14,846 bases of DNA from Sphingomonadaceae bacterium. Its GTDB lineage: Bacteria > Pseudomonadota > Alphaproteobacteria > Sphingomonadales > Sphingomonadaceae. A program made the translations under genes and the position numbers. The stretch is from the NCBI GenBank assembly GCA_947442095.1, contig CANEVG010000035.1, forward strand, positions 1-14,846, read 5' to 3'. Positions 6,326-13,714 of this stretch are shown piece by piece (the first letter of the stretch is position 1; each line of letters starts with the position of its first letter). The notes below the pieces were generated by a model. It was not told the origin of the DNA and ran no database searches. It saw only the letters and a program-made list of their open reading frames with translations.

Positions 6326-7170
6326 CAGTTGGAAGGCCTGCGCGCCATGAACGCCAGACGCTCAAACAGCATCACGTCCTGCTCGTTCTTGAGCAGCGCG
6401 CCGTGCAAGGGCGGGATCGCCTTGGTCGGGTCGCGGTTCTGCAGGACGTCGAGCGGCATGTCCTCGTTGAGCAGGAGCTTGAGCCAGTCGAGCAGTTCAC
6501 TCGTGCTGGGCTTCTTCTTGAGACCGGGAACTTCGCGCACTTCGTAAAAGATATCCATCGCCTTGGTGACGAGCGTCTTCTGGATGTTCGGGAAGTGGAC
6601 GTCGATAATCGACTGCATCGTCGCCCGATCGGGGAATTTGATGTAGTGGAAGAAGCAGCGGCGCAGGAAGGCGTCGGGCAGTTCCTTCTCGTTGTTCGAG
6701 GTGATAACGACGATCGGGCGCTCTTTGGCGGCGATCGTCTCATGCGTCTCGTAGACGTCGAAGCTCATCCGGTCGAGTTCCTGCAGCAAGTCGTTCGGGA
6801 ACTCGATGTCGGCCTTGTCGATCTCGTCGATCAGCAGCACGGGCAGTTTGGGTGCGGTGAAGGCTTCCCAGAGCTTGCCCTTGCGGATGTAGTTCGAAAT
6901 GTCGTGGACGCGCTCGTCGCCCAGCTGGCCGTCGCGCAGGCGGGCCACCGCATCGTATTCATAGAGGCCTTGCTGGGCCTTGGTGGTGGACTTGATGTTC
7001 CATTCGATCAGCGGCGCGCCGACGGCCTTGGCGATTTCATGCGCCAGCACGGTCTTGCCGGTGCCGGGTTCGCCCTTCACCAGCAGGGGGCGGCGCAGCA
7101 GCACCGCGGCATTGACTGCGACCTTGAGATCGTTGGTGGCGACATAATTGGTGGTGCCTTCAAAGCGCAT
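6325..7170 (-). CDS. MoxR-family AAA+ ATPase
   Basis: This 281-residue AAA+ ATPase is of the MoxR class (COG0714), chaperone-like enzymes that pair with vWA proteins to mature or remodel clients such as metalloenzymes. Walker A is GEPGTGKT at 33-40, Walker B is VLLIDEID at 111-118, sensor 1 is VVITSNN at 154-160, and the Arg-finger region is FLRRC at 168-172. The start is set at ATG 7170 (MRFEGTTNYVATNDL) because this is the normal family N-terminus and an AGGA lies about 8 nt upstream; an in-frame extension to 7227 adds unrelated residues. A GFA gene follows with a one-base overlap. The expected vWA partner is at 3284-4465, separated by three genes. Both partners carry the same upstream dyad. 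Confidence 0.93.
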   Translation of the reverse strand: MRFEGTTNYVATNDLKVAVNAAVLLRRPLLVKGEPGTGKTVLAHEIAKAVGAPLIEWNIKSTTKAQQGLYEYDAVARLRDGQLGDERVHDISNYIRKGKLWEAFTAPKLPVLLIDEIDKADIEFPNDLLQELDRMSFDVYETHETIAAKERPIVVITSNNEKELPDAFLRRCFFHYIKFPDRATMQSIIDVHFPNIQKTLVTKAMDIFYEVREVPGLKKKPSTSELLDWLKLLLNEDMPLDVLQNRDPTKAIPPLHGALLKNEQDVMLFERLAFMARRPSN

Positions 7171-7190
7171 TGGGCGTCCTGTCCATTCTT

Positions 7191-7207
7191 TTAACCGGTT
7201 GCTTAAG
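7191..7207 (-). promoter_or_regulatory. TTAA-N8-TTAA dyad upstream of the MoxR-type ATPase gene
   Basis: The plus strand reads TTAACCGGTTGCTTAAG. It lies 20 nt upstream of the ATPase start, nearly the same distance as the matching element before the vWA gene. No third copy was noticed elsewhere in the window. A shared regulator or shared promoter architecture for the two genes is inferred. Confidence 0.5.
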
Positions 7208-7302
7208 CGATAAGCGGCCAAACCCAAGCTGACAAGTGGCGATGAACGGTCAGGCGCGCGCGCCAGACCGACACACTGTTACATTGGGAGGCGTTGCCGC
7301 CC

Positions 7303-8136
7303 ATGCTGCGCGCGTGTAGGCGAAGCTCCATGCTTCCATCCCGAGACGTGAGCGGCACGCGCTATGGACCGTCGCGCCGGGACCGGGCGGTTTCGTTCGT
7401 GCTGGCGGTGCTGGTCACGCTGTTTCTGGTGTTCGTGCTGGTTTCGATGAGCCAGATCGGCGAATTCGGCGGCGAAGAAGGCGGGCAACTGGTCGCGGTT
7501 AATCTCTCGCCCCCGGCGGCGGAGAAGGACAAGTCCAAAGCTGCGCCCAAACAGGACGTGCAGCGGCCCGAGACGCAGACGGTGACGACCCCACCGCCCA
7601 AAATGCCGCCGCGCGTCGTAGTGCCTTCAAAAAATCAAGTCGAATGGCCGCCAGGCTTCATCCGCATGAACCGCGACGAGTTGGCCAAGGCCGATATCAG
7701 CAAGATCAAGCCGGCGGGGGGCGGCGGTGGCAACGCCTCTGGCGCTGGGGCAGGCGGCGGTAATGCGGAAGGGGCAGGCGAAGGCCCAGGCGGAGCGCGG
7801 CTTTATAACGCCGAGTGGTACCGCGAGCCGACCAGAGCCGAAATGTCTCCCTATATGAGCGCGGCGCGCGGCAGATCGGGCGGGGCCGGAAACGCTGGAG
7901 ATTGGGCGGTCATTGCCTGCCGCACAGTGGAGCGTTTCCATGTCGAAGATTGCCGCGAGATGGATGAAAGCCCCCGCGGATCGGGCCTTGCGCGGGCGCT
8001 GCGGCAGGCGGCTTGGCAGTTTCTGGTGCGCCCGCCGCGGGTGGACGGAAAGCCTCAGCTTGGCACCTGGGTGCGCATCCGCTTCGATTTCAAGGCGGAC
8101 AAGCGCGGGGATGCGGGGAGCGGCGGCGCGGACTAG
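7303..8136 (+). CDS. TonB-like membrane-anchored protein
   Basis: This 277-residue protein has the layout of an energy-transducing TonB-like protein. A short basic cytoplasmic N-terminus is followed by one hydrophobic segment at about 29-48 (VSFVLAVLVTLFLVFVLVS), a Pro/Lys-rich periplasmic stretch at about 68-110, a Gly/Ala-rich linker at about 142-160, and a C-terminal folded part with ARALRQAAWQFLVRPPRVDG and GTWVRIRFDF resembling a TonB C-terminal fold. No ExbB or ExbD gene is adjacent, so coupling to proton motive force is unproven; a structural envelope role is possible. The ATG at 7303 is preferred because GGGAGG (7286-7291) lies 11 nt upstream; ATG at 7330 is an alternative. It is divergent from the ATPase gene. 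Confidence 0.7.
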   Translation: MLRACRRSSMLPSRDVSGTRYGPSRRDRAVSFVLAVLVTLFLVFVLVSMSQIGEFGGEEGGQLVAVNLSPPAAEKDKSKAAPKQDVQRPETQTVTTPPPKMPPRVVVPSKNQVEWPPGFIRMNRDELAKADISKIKPAGGGGGNASGAGAGGGNAEGAGEGPGGARLYNAEWYREPTRAEMSPYMSAARGRSGGAGNAGDWAVIACRTVERFHVEDCREMDESPRGSGLARALRQAAWQFLVRPPRVDGKPQLGTWVRIRFDFKADKRGDAGSGGAD

Positions 8137-8164
8137 ATGCTGCGCCGTCGGATCGGTAAGGGGA

Positions 8165-8847
8165 TCAAACCTCCGACCAGTTGTTGTCGCTCAGGTCGAC
8201 CGCGAGGCTGCCAGGGGCGGGGAGGGGTGCCGTTGCCGCGAACGTGCGTGAGGCTGGAGCCGGCGATTTGGCCGGAGCAGCGATGGGAGCCGGAGCCGCC
8301 GCGCGGCGCGGCACGGACGCTTTGCGTTCGGTTCTGGCTGGAACGGGTGCGGCGTAAGCAGCCGTATAGCTGGTGCTCATACCCTGACCGCGGAAACGCG
8401 CGACCATGGCCGCAAGGTTGGCCGCCTGTCCGGAAAGATTGCGTGATGCAGCGGCGCTTTCCTCAACCGTCGCGGCGTTCTGCTGGATCATGCGGTCAAT
8501 CCCGCCCATGGTGACGCTGACCTTGGAAATGCTTCTGGCCTGATCGGCGGCGGCGGCGATATCTTCGATCAGCGCGGGTTGTGTGCGTCAATTTCCTTGA
8601 GCCGGGCTTCCGCTTCAGCTGCGCTGCGGGCCGCCCGCGCCAGCTGCGGCGCAAGATCTTGCCCGGCGATTGTCTGGCTTGAGAGCTGTCCCCCGGCGCG
8701 CACGACCGCCGCCACGCCCTCCTGGCCCAAGCTGCGGGCAAACTCGTGATCGAGCAGCAGATCAAGGCTGGCGTTGGTATCCTGGCCCCGGCCGGCGCGG
8801 AAGTTGAGCCCCTTGATCCGGCAGCGGGCCGGCCCGAGCTTTTTCAC
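8165..8847 (-). pseudogene. Chemoreceptor (methyl-accepting chemotaxis protein) C-terminal remnant, frameshifted
   Basis: The minus strand holds two frames that overlap at about 8569-8587. The downstream frame (8165-8587) reads LIEDIAAAADQARSISKV, then MGGIDRMIQQNAATVEESAA, then NLAAMVARFRG, which is the end of an MCP signalling domain. It is followed by an Ala/Pro-rich linker and the tail DLSDNNWSEV, close to the CheR/CheB-docking pentapeptide (NWxxF) but with Val last. The upstream frame (8569-8847, GTG start) ends EARLKEIDAHNPR and has only weak resemblance to an MCP hairpin (for example AAVVRAGGQLSSQTIAG). No sensor domain, HAMP domain or intact signalling hairpin is present. A decayed receptor is the best reading; the upstream half could be an unrelated ORF. 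Confidence 0.5.
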
Positions 8848-8938
8848 AGGCGCTGGCGTGCTGTTCCTGCACAGCTACTCCGGAGGCGGCACCGGTGAGC
8901 AACCCAACCTGTGGCCTGACGAGGTGACGGAGGATTTT
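8848..8938. other. Gap between parE stop and chemoreceptor remnant
   Basis: This 91-bp stretch downstream of parE shows no convincing gene. No hairpin followed by a T-run was recognised on the minus strand, so the parE terminator is not identified. Confidence 0.4.
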
Positions 8939-10954
8939 CTACGCGTCGATCAGTTCCGGATCGAGTTCGCCAGCGCGGTTCTGGATGAACATGAAGCGTT
9001 CGGCGGGGTCGCGGCCCATGAGGCGGTCGACGAGGTCTTTCACTGCGGCGCGGCCTTCGTATTCCTGGGGCAGGGTGATGCGGATCAGGCTGCGGGTGGC
9101 GGGGTTCATCGTGGTTTCGCGCAATTGCTGCGGGTTCATTTCGCCAAGGCCCTTGAAGCGGCCGACCTCGACTTTCTTGCCCTTGAACTTCGTCGCTTCC
9201 AGCTCGGCGCGGTGCGCGTCGTCCTTGGCATAGACCGAGGTTGCACCGCTGGTTAGGCGGTAGAGCGGCGGCTGCGCGAGGTAGAGGTGCCCGCGCCGCA
9301 CGATCTCCGGCATTTCCTGGAAGAAGAACGTCATCAGCAAGGTGGCGATATGCGCGCCGTCGACGTCTGCGTCGGTCATGATGATGATGCGGTCGTAGCG
9401 CAACACATCGGGATTGCAGTCCTTGCGCATGCCGCAGCCGAGCGCGAGCGCAAGATCACCGATTTCCGCGTTGGCGCGGATCTTGTCGGCCGTGGCGCTT
9501 GCGACATTGAGGATTTTACCTCGGATCGGGAGGATCGCCTGCGTCTTGCGGTCGCGCGCGTGCTTGGCGCTGCCGCCTGCCGAATCGCCTTCGACGATGA
9601 ACAGTTCGGTCTCGCCGCTGCCTTCGCCGCTGCAATCGGTGAGCTTCCCGGGGAGGCGCAGCTTGCGCGCGTTGGTGGCGGTCTTGCGCTTGACTTCGCG
9701 TTCTGCCTTGCGGCGCAGACGTTCGTCCATCCGCTCCATCACCGCGCCGAGAAGAGCTTTGCCGCGTTCCATGTTGTCGGTGAGGAAGTGGTCGAAGTGG
9801 TCGCGCATCGCGCTTTCCACCATGCGCGCGGCTTCGGGACTGGTGAGGCGGTCTTTGGTCTGGCTCTGGAACTGGGGATCGCGGATGAACAGCGAGAGCA
9901 TGATCTCGCTGCCCGTCAGCATGTCCTCGGGCGCGATGTCCTTGGCCTTCTTCTGGCCGACAAGCTCGCCGAAGGTGCGGATGCCCTTGGTGAGCGCGGC
10001 GCGCAGGCCCTGCTCGTGCGTGCCGCCATCGGGGGTGGGGATGGTGTTGCAATACCAGCTATACGACCCGTCGGACCACAAGGGCCAGGCGATGGCCCAT
10101 TCGGCGCGGCCCATGGGTTCGCCATTGGGGCCGGCAGGAAAATCCTGCGTTCCGGCAAACGGCACGGAAGTTACGCACTCGCGGCCCGCGACTTGTTCCG
10201 CAAGGTGATCGGCAAGGCCGCCGGGGAACTGGAAAACGGCCTCTGCCGGCACATCATCGCTGGCGAGTGCGGGCGCGCATTTCCAGCGGATTTCCACGCC
10301 TGCGAAGAGGTACGCTTTCGAACGCGCGAGCCGGAACAGGCGCGCGGGTTTAAAGCGCGCGTCAGGCCCGAAGATCTCGCTGTCGGGAATGAAGGTCACG
10401 GTGGTGCCGCGCCGATTGGGCACCGAGCCGATGCGCTGCAGCGGCCCGGTGGGCACCCCGCGCGAGAATTCCTGCGCGTAGAGCTCCTTGCTGCGGGCGA
10501 CTTCGACGCGGGTCAGCACCGAAAGCGCATTGACCACCGAAATGCCGACACCATGGAGGCCGCCCGAGGTGGCATAGGCCTTGCCGGAGAACTTGCCGCC
10601 CGAATGGAGCGTGGTGAGGATGACCTCGAGCGCGGACTTGCCCGGATACTTGGGGTGCTCGTCGATCGGCATGCCGCGGCCGTTGTCGCTGATGGTCAGC
10701 TTGCCGGCGGTGCCCTCCGGCCCTTCGTCCAATGTGACTTCGATGCGGCTCGCGTGGCCGGCGACGGCTTCGTCCATCGCGTTGTCGAGCACCTCGGCGC
10801 CAAGGTGGTGCAGTGCGCGCTCGTCGATCCCGCCGATGTACATGCCGGGGCGGCGGCGGACGGGCTCGAGCCCTTCCAGCACTTCGATCGCGCTGCTGTC
10901 ATAGCTTTCGTCGGCGCTGCGCGATGGCAGCTTGTCAAACAGATCATCGGCCAT
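8939..10954 (-). CDS. parE: DNA topoisomerase IV subunit B
   Basis: This 671-residue type IIA topoisomerase ATPase subunit, with ParC, unlinks daughter chromosomes and relaxes supercoils. The GHKL ATPase domain has EVLDNAMDEAVAG at 54-66 (Glu54, Asn58), DNGRGMPID at 90-98 and GGLHGVGISVVNALS at 131-145. The transducer domain has QKKAKDIAPEDMLTG with its conserved QK-type lysine near 335. The TOPRIM domain has FIVEGDSAGGSA at 452-463 and MTDADVDGAH at 526-535, giving metal-binding Glu455, Asp528 and Asp530. The C-terminus FKGLGEMNPQQLRETTMNP is typical. ParE rather than GyrB is called from the opening YDSSAIEVLEGLEPVRRRPGMYIGG and the alphaproteobacterial style; parC is not in the window. The length is normal. 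No strong ribosome site precedes ATG 10954; a TATAG about 10 nt upstream hints at a short leader. Confidence 0.95.
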   Translation of the reverse strand: MADDLFDKLPSRSADESYDSSAIEVLEGLEPVRRRPGMYIGGIDERALHHLGAEVLDNAMDEAVAGHASRIEVTLDEGPEGTAGKLTISDNGRGMPIDEHPKYPGKSALEVILTTLHSGGKFSGKAYATSGGLHGVGISVVNALSVLTRVEVARSKELYAQEFSRGVPTGPLQRIGSVPNRRGTTVTFIPDSEIFGPDARFKPARLFRLARSKAYLFAGVEIRWKCAPALASDDVPAEAVFQFPGGLADHLAEQVAGRECVTSVPFAGTQDFPAGPNGEPMGRAEWAIAWPLWSDGSYSWYCNTIPTPDGGTHEQGLRAALTKGIRTFGELVGQKKAKDIAPEDMLTGSEIMLSLFIRDPQFQSQTKDRLTSPEAARMVESAMRDHFDHFLTDNMERGKALLGAVMERMDERLRRKAEREVKRKTATNARKLRLPGKLTDCSGEGSGETELFIVEGDSAGGSAKHARDRKTQAILPIRGKILNVASATADKIRANAEIGDLALALGCGMRKDCNPDVLRYDRIIIMTDADVDGAHIATLLMTFFFQEMPEIVRRGHLYLAQPPLYRLTSGATSVYAKDDAHRAELEATKFKGKKVEVGRFKGLGEMNPQQLRETTMNPATRSLIRITLPQEYEGRAAVKDLVDRLMGRDPAERFMFIQNRAGELDPELIDA

Positions 10955-11113
10955 GGAACCGGCTATAGAACGCGCGCGAATCCAGCGGCAATGGGGGGGT
11001 GGTGCTTATCCCGGGATTTGTGGGGCTGCGCGTGGGAAGAGCCTTGCCCGAAGGCCCAATCTAAGCCCACCTGGCCTTCTCCGAACGGCGCAGGGGCAAG
11101 AAGCGTCAGTGTA
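10955..11113. promoter_or_regulatory. parE upstream region
   Basis: This 159-bp gap separates parE from the lipoprotein gene upstream on the same strand. It should hold the parE promoter. A TTCTATAGC just before the start codon could serve as a -10-like element for a short leader, but no convincing -35 is seen. Confidence 0.3.
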
Positions 11114-12274
11114 TCAGGGATTAAACTTCGCCGGGGCCGGGCTGGCAGTGAGGAACGTGCCCGCGTCCACTTCGCGCACTTCCATCGCGCGTTCGGCGAC
11201 GCCATTGGCTTCGAAGCGGAACACGCCGTCGAGCCCGATGAACCCGTCGCGGCCGTAGAGCTTGGCGGTGGGGAATAGCGTGCCCGGCTTCCAGCCGCGC
11301 GCAACATTGAGCGTGAGCAGCACCGAATCGTAGCCCAGCGTGGCAAGGCGTGAGGGCGCGGCGCCAAAGCGCGTGCGGTAGGACTGCTCGAACTGGCCGA
11401 AGCGCTTGTCGGATACGGCGGCGAACCAGCTGCCGCGCATCGCCGCGCTCTTCGCGATGGAGGCATCGCCATTCCAAAGTTCGGTGCCGATGAGACGCGA
11501 GCCCGACGCCGCGGGCGCAGCCATCAGCGCGATGCGGCCGCTGTCGCCGATCAGCAGTGCATCGACCGGGCCTTTTGCGAGAAGGCGGCGCACGGCGCTG
11601 GTGACCGAAGTATTGGAGCGGTCATAGGCCTCGATCCCGGTGATCGAAACGCCCAGCGCGCGCGCCGCAACGGTAAGCGCGGATGAGACGCGCTGGCCGT
11701 AAGCGCCAGCCGGGATGATCGCACCGACTGACTTCACGCCCTTGCTCTGTGCAAAGCCGATCACGCGCGATATCGCCTGTCCCGGCACTTGCCCGAGCAC
11801 GAACACGTCGCGGTCCGCCACGGTGCTGTCGTTCGAATAGGTGATCATCGGCACTTTGGCGGGCCGCGCCACGCTGGCAACCGCGATGACCTCTTCGGCG
11901 AGCAGCGGCCCGAGGATCAGGCGGTTGCCATCAAGGATCGCCTTGTTGGCGGCAAGGCCTGCGCCTGCGGCGGTATCATACGTCGTGATGCGGATGTTCT
12001 GCGCATTGGTATCGAGCAGCGCCATGGTCGTGGCATTGGCGATCGCCTGGCCTACCGAGGCGTTGGCGCCGCTCATCGGCACCAGCAGCGCGACGCGGTG
12101 GCGGTCGGCGTCGGTCGGCAGCACATTGGCATCGGGCTGCGCTTCGACCGGCGGCGGTGCCGGCGGAGCGACGGGCTTGGGGATCACGGTGCATCCGGCG
12201 AGCAGCGCCAGCGCCGCGCCGACTGCAAAGCGCCGCGTCACGTTGGCCGTTCCAGCCTTGTTACCTATCATCAT
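11114..12274 (-). CDS. Penicillin-binding protein activator (LpoA-like) lipoprotein
   Basis: This 386-residue lipoprotein has a periplasmic-binding-protein fold like the C-terminal domain of LpoA, which stimulates the peptidoglycan synthase PBP1A from the outer membrane in gammaproteobacteria. A twin-Arg-containing signal (TRRFAVGAALALLAGC) ends in a lipobox with Cys28; Thr at +2 favours the outer membrane. A Pro-rich tether covers about 32-46. The folded part starts VALLVPMSGANASVGQAIANA and continues with LILGPLLAEE, VPMITYSND, GAIIPAGAYGQRVSSAL and ATLGYDSVLLTL. It lacks the N-terminal TPR-like domain of E. coli LpoA, as alphaproteobacterial versions do. The start is the first of two ATGs, with GGGAG about 10 nt upstream. 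It is divergent from rsmI with only 40 bp between starts, an arrangement conserved from E. coli. It may be cotranscribed with parE downstream. Confidence 0.85.
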   Translation of the reverse strand: MMIGNKAGTANVTRRFAVGAALALLAGCTVIPKPVAPPAPPPVEAQPDANVLPTDADRHRVALLVPMSGANASVGQAIANATTMALLDTNAQNIRITTYDTAAGAGLAANKAILDGNRLILGPLLAEEVIAVASVARPAKVPMITYSNDSTVADRDVFVLGQVPGQAISRVIGFAQSKGVKSVGAIIPAGAYGQRVSSALTVAARALGVSITGIEAYDRSNTSVTSAVRRLLAKGPVDALLIGDSGRIALMAAPAASGSRLIGTELWNGDASIAKSAAMRGSWFAAVSDKRFGQFEQSYRTRFGAAPSRLATLGYDSVLLTLNVARGWKPGTLFPTAKLYGRDGFIGLDGVFRFEANGVAERAMEVREVDAGTFLTASPAPAKFNP

Positions 12275-12314
12275 TGACTTGCCGCTCCCTCATACCCGGT
12301 CCATTGGACGGCGT

Positions 12315-13151
12315 ATGGATACGCCCCTGCTTCAACCCGGCCTCTATATTGTCGCCACGCCAATTGGCAATCTTGGTGACGTCACCCGGCGAGCAATCGA
12401 AGTACTTTCGGGATGTGTGGTTATTGCCTGCGAGGATACCCGGGTCACAGGTAAATTGTTGTATCATCTTGGGCTCAAGCGGCCAATGCGCCGCTATGAC
12501 GATCATGCCAGCGATGCCTCGCGCGAAAAGCTGCTGGGCGAGATGATGACGCAGCCTGTCGCGCTGGTTTCTGATGCGGGCACGCCGCTGATCTCGGACC
12601 CCGGCTATCGGCTGGTCCGCGAGGCGCGGGAGCGCGGCATTGCGGTGACGACGATCCCCGGTCCAAGCGCGCTGATCGCAGCGCTGACGCTGGCAGGCCT
12701 GCCGACGGACAGGTTCCTGTTCGCAGGCTTCCTGCCGGGCAAGGACAAGGCACGGGGCGATATGCTGGCAGAGCTGGCGGCTGTACCCGCGACGCTTGTG
12801 TTCTACGATACCGGGCCGAGGCTGGTTGCCTCGCTGGAGGCCATGGTGCGGCTGCTGCCGGGGCGCGAGATCGCCGTGGCGCGCGAACTGACCAAGCTCC
12901 ACGAGGAATGCCGCACCGGCAGCGCAGAGGAACTGGCCGCGCACTACACCGCGCATCCGCCACGCGGAGAGATCGTGCTGCTAGCCGGGCCGCCGGGCGC
13001 CGCGGAGAAGCCGGGCGAGGCGGATATCGACGCAGAATTGCTGGCAGCAATCAGCGAACTCCCGGCCTCGAAAGCGGCGGCGCTGGTTGCCAAGAAGCAT
13101 GGGATGGACCGCAAGTCGCTCTATGCGCGGGTGATGGAGCTCAAGGGCTGA
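12315..13151 (+). CDS. rsmI: 16S rRNA (cytidine(1402)-2'-O)-methyltransferase
   Basis: This 278-residue SAM-dependent enzyme methylates the 2'-hydroxyl of C1402 in the 16S rRNA decoding centre. Family motifs are VATPIGNLGDVTRRAIEVL at 13-31, ACEDTRVTGKLL at 38-49, VSDAGTPLISDPGY at 85-98 (SAM pocket), IPGPSALIAALTLAGLPTDR at 114-133 and the GFLPGK segment at 138-143. The C-terminal helix bundle ends SLYARVMELKG. The ATG at 12315 gives the usual short N-terminus; an upstream in-frame extension overlaps the divergent lipoprotein gene and is rejected. The ribosome site is weak. The stop codon overlaps the presumed yraN start by 4 nt (CTGA), implying coupled translation. Confidence 0.96.
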   Translation: MDTPLLQPGLYIVATPIGNLGDVTRRAIEVLSGCVVIACEDTRVTGKLLYHLGLKRPMRRYDDHASDASREKLLGEMMTQPVALVSDAGTPLISDPGYRLVREARERGIAVTTIPGPSALIAALTLAGLPTDRFLFAGFLPGKDKARGDMLAELAAVPATLVFYDTGPRLVASLEAMVRLLPGREIAVARELTKLHEECRTGSAEELAAHYTAHPPRGEIVLLAGPPGAAEKPGEADIDAELLAAISELPASKAAALVAKKHGMDRKSLYARVMELKG

Positions 13152-13504
13152 GCCGTCAGGAAGCCGAACGGCAGGGCCGGCGCGGCGAGACAATTGCAGC
13201 GTGGCACTTGCGCCTCGGCGGCTGGCGCATAGTCGCAAAGTGGCAGCTTGCGGGCGCAGCCGAGGCGGACCTTGTGACGCGCAAGGCGCGCACGGCCGCA
13301 TTTGTCGAGGTCAAGTGGCGCGCGAGCGCGGCAGCGCTGGATCAGGCGATCGATGCGCGGTGATTGCGGCGCGCGGCGCGGGCGGCAGAGGCCTTGGCCC
13401 CGCGCTATGCCGGTCCGGGCGACGACGTGCAGATCGATGTGATCCTCGCCGCGCCCGGCACCTGGCCGCGCCGGATCGCCAATGCACAGCAACCCGGCGC
13501 GTAA
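13148..13504 (+). pseudogene. yraN: YraN-family putative endonuclease, interrupted by an in-frame stop
   Basis: The frame reads LSRQEAERQGRRGET, then LRLGGWRIVAKWQ, then AEADLVTRKARTAAFVEVKW, with the acidic and lysine residues expected of this endonuclease-like family. A TGA at 13361-13363 (codon 72) interrupts it. The same frame then continues without shift as LRRAARAAEALAPRYAGPGD, DVQIDVILAAPGTWPRRIAN, to TAA at 13502-13504, exactly the usual C-terminus. The total of 118 codons is normal for the family. A CGA (Arg) to TGA change would explain it. The first codon overlaps the rsmI stop as CTGA, where related operons would have ATGA, so the start codon also appears mutated. The gene is probably inactive, or yields a 71-residue fragment; a sequencing error cannot be excluded. 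YraN function is poorly defined. Confidence 0.8.
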
Positions 13505-13513
13505 CCTCACAAC

Positions 13514-13714
13514 TCAGTGCTTGGGGTGGCTATCCTTGTGCTCACCGTCCTTGTGATCGCCTTCGTGGCCGTCCTTGTGGTCACCCTTGTGGTCACCCTT
13601 GTGCTCGCCGTCCTTCGGATGCTCGGTCGGGTGCTTTTCCGGGTTCGCCGAAGCGGTGGCAGTGAAGCTGAGCATAGCGGCGGTGGCGGCAATGGCGGTG
13701 ATGGTCTTGCGCAT
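13514..13714 (-). CDS. Small secreted His/Lys/Asp-rich protein
   Basis: This 66-residue protein starts with a signal peptide (MRKTITAIAATAAMLSFTAT, cleavage likely after ASA near residue 23). The mature part is a low-complexity chain of GDHK and GEHK units (KDGEHKGDHKGDHKDGHEGD, and so on) ending DSHPKH. It has about 10 histidines in 43 residues and no cysteine. The DNA is an approximately 9-12 nt tandem repeat (CTTGTGGTCACC-like on the plus strand). AGGA about 9 nt before the ATG at 13714 supports the start. A periplasmic metal-binding or buffering role (Zn, Ni or Cu) is plausible from composition alone. It converges on the broken yraN (9-bp gap) and diverges from gshB. Confidence 0.75.
   Translation of the reverse strand: MRKTITAIAATAAMLSFTATASANPEKHPTEHPKDGEHKGDHKGDHKDGHEGDHKDGEHKDSHPKH

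Noticed and set aside
9287..11278. Long plus-strand open frame of 663 codons opposite parE and the lipoprotein gene
   Set aside because: It is antisense to parE, whose motifs are unmistakable; the translation is Ala/Gly/His/Arg-rich with no domain, as expected for a shadow frame in GC-rich DNA.
11841..12314. N-terminal extension of rsmI in the same frame
   Set aside because: It lies antisense to the lipoprotein gene and lacks RsmI homology; the family start is ATG 12315.
13530..13620. CRISPR-like short repeats
   Set aside because: The 9-12 nt repeats are contiguous without spacers and encode the GDHK/GEHK units of the His-rich protein.
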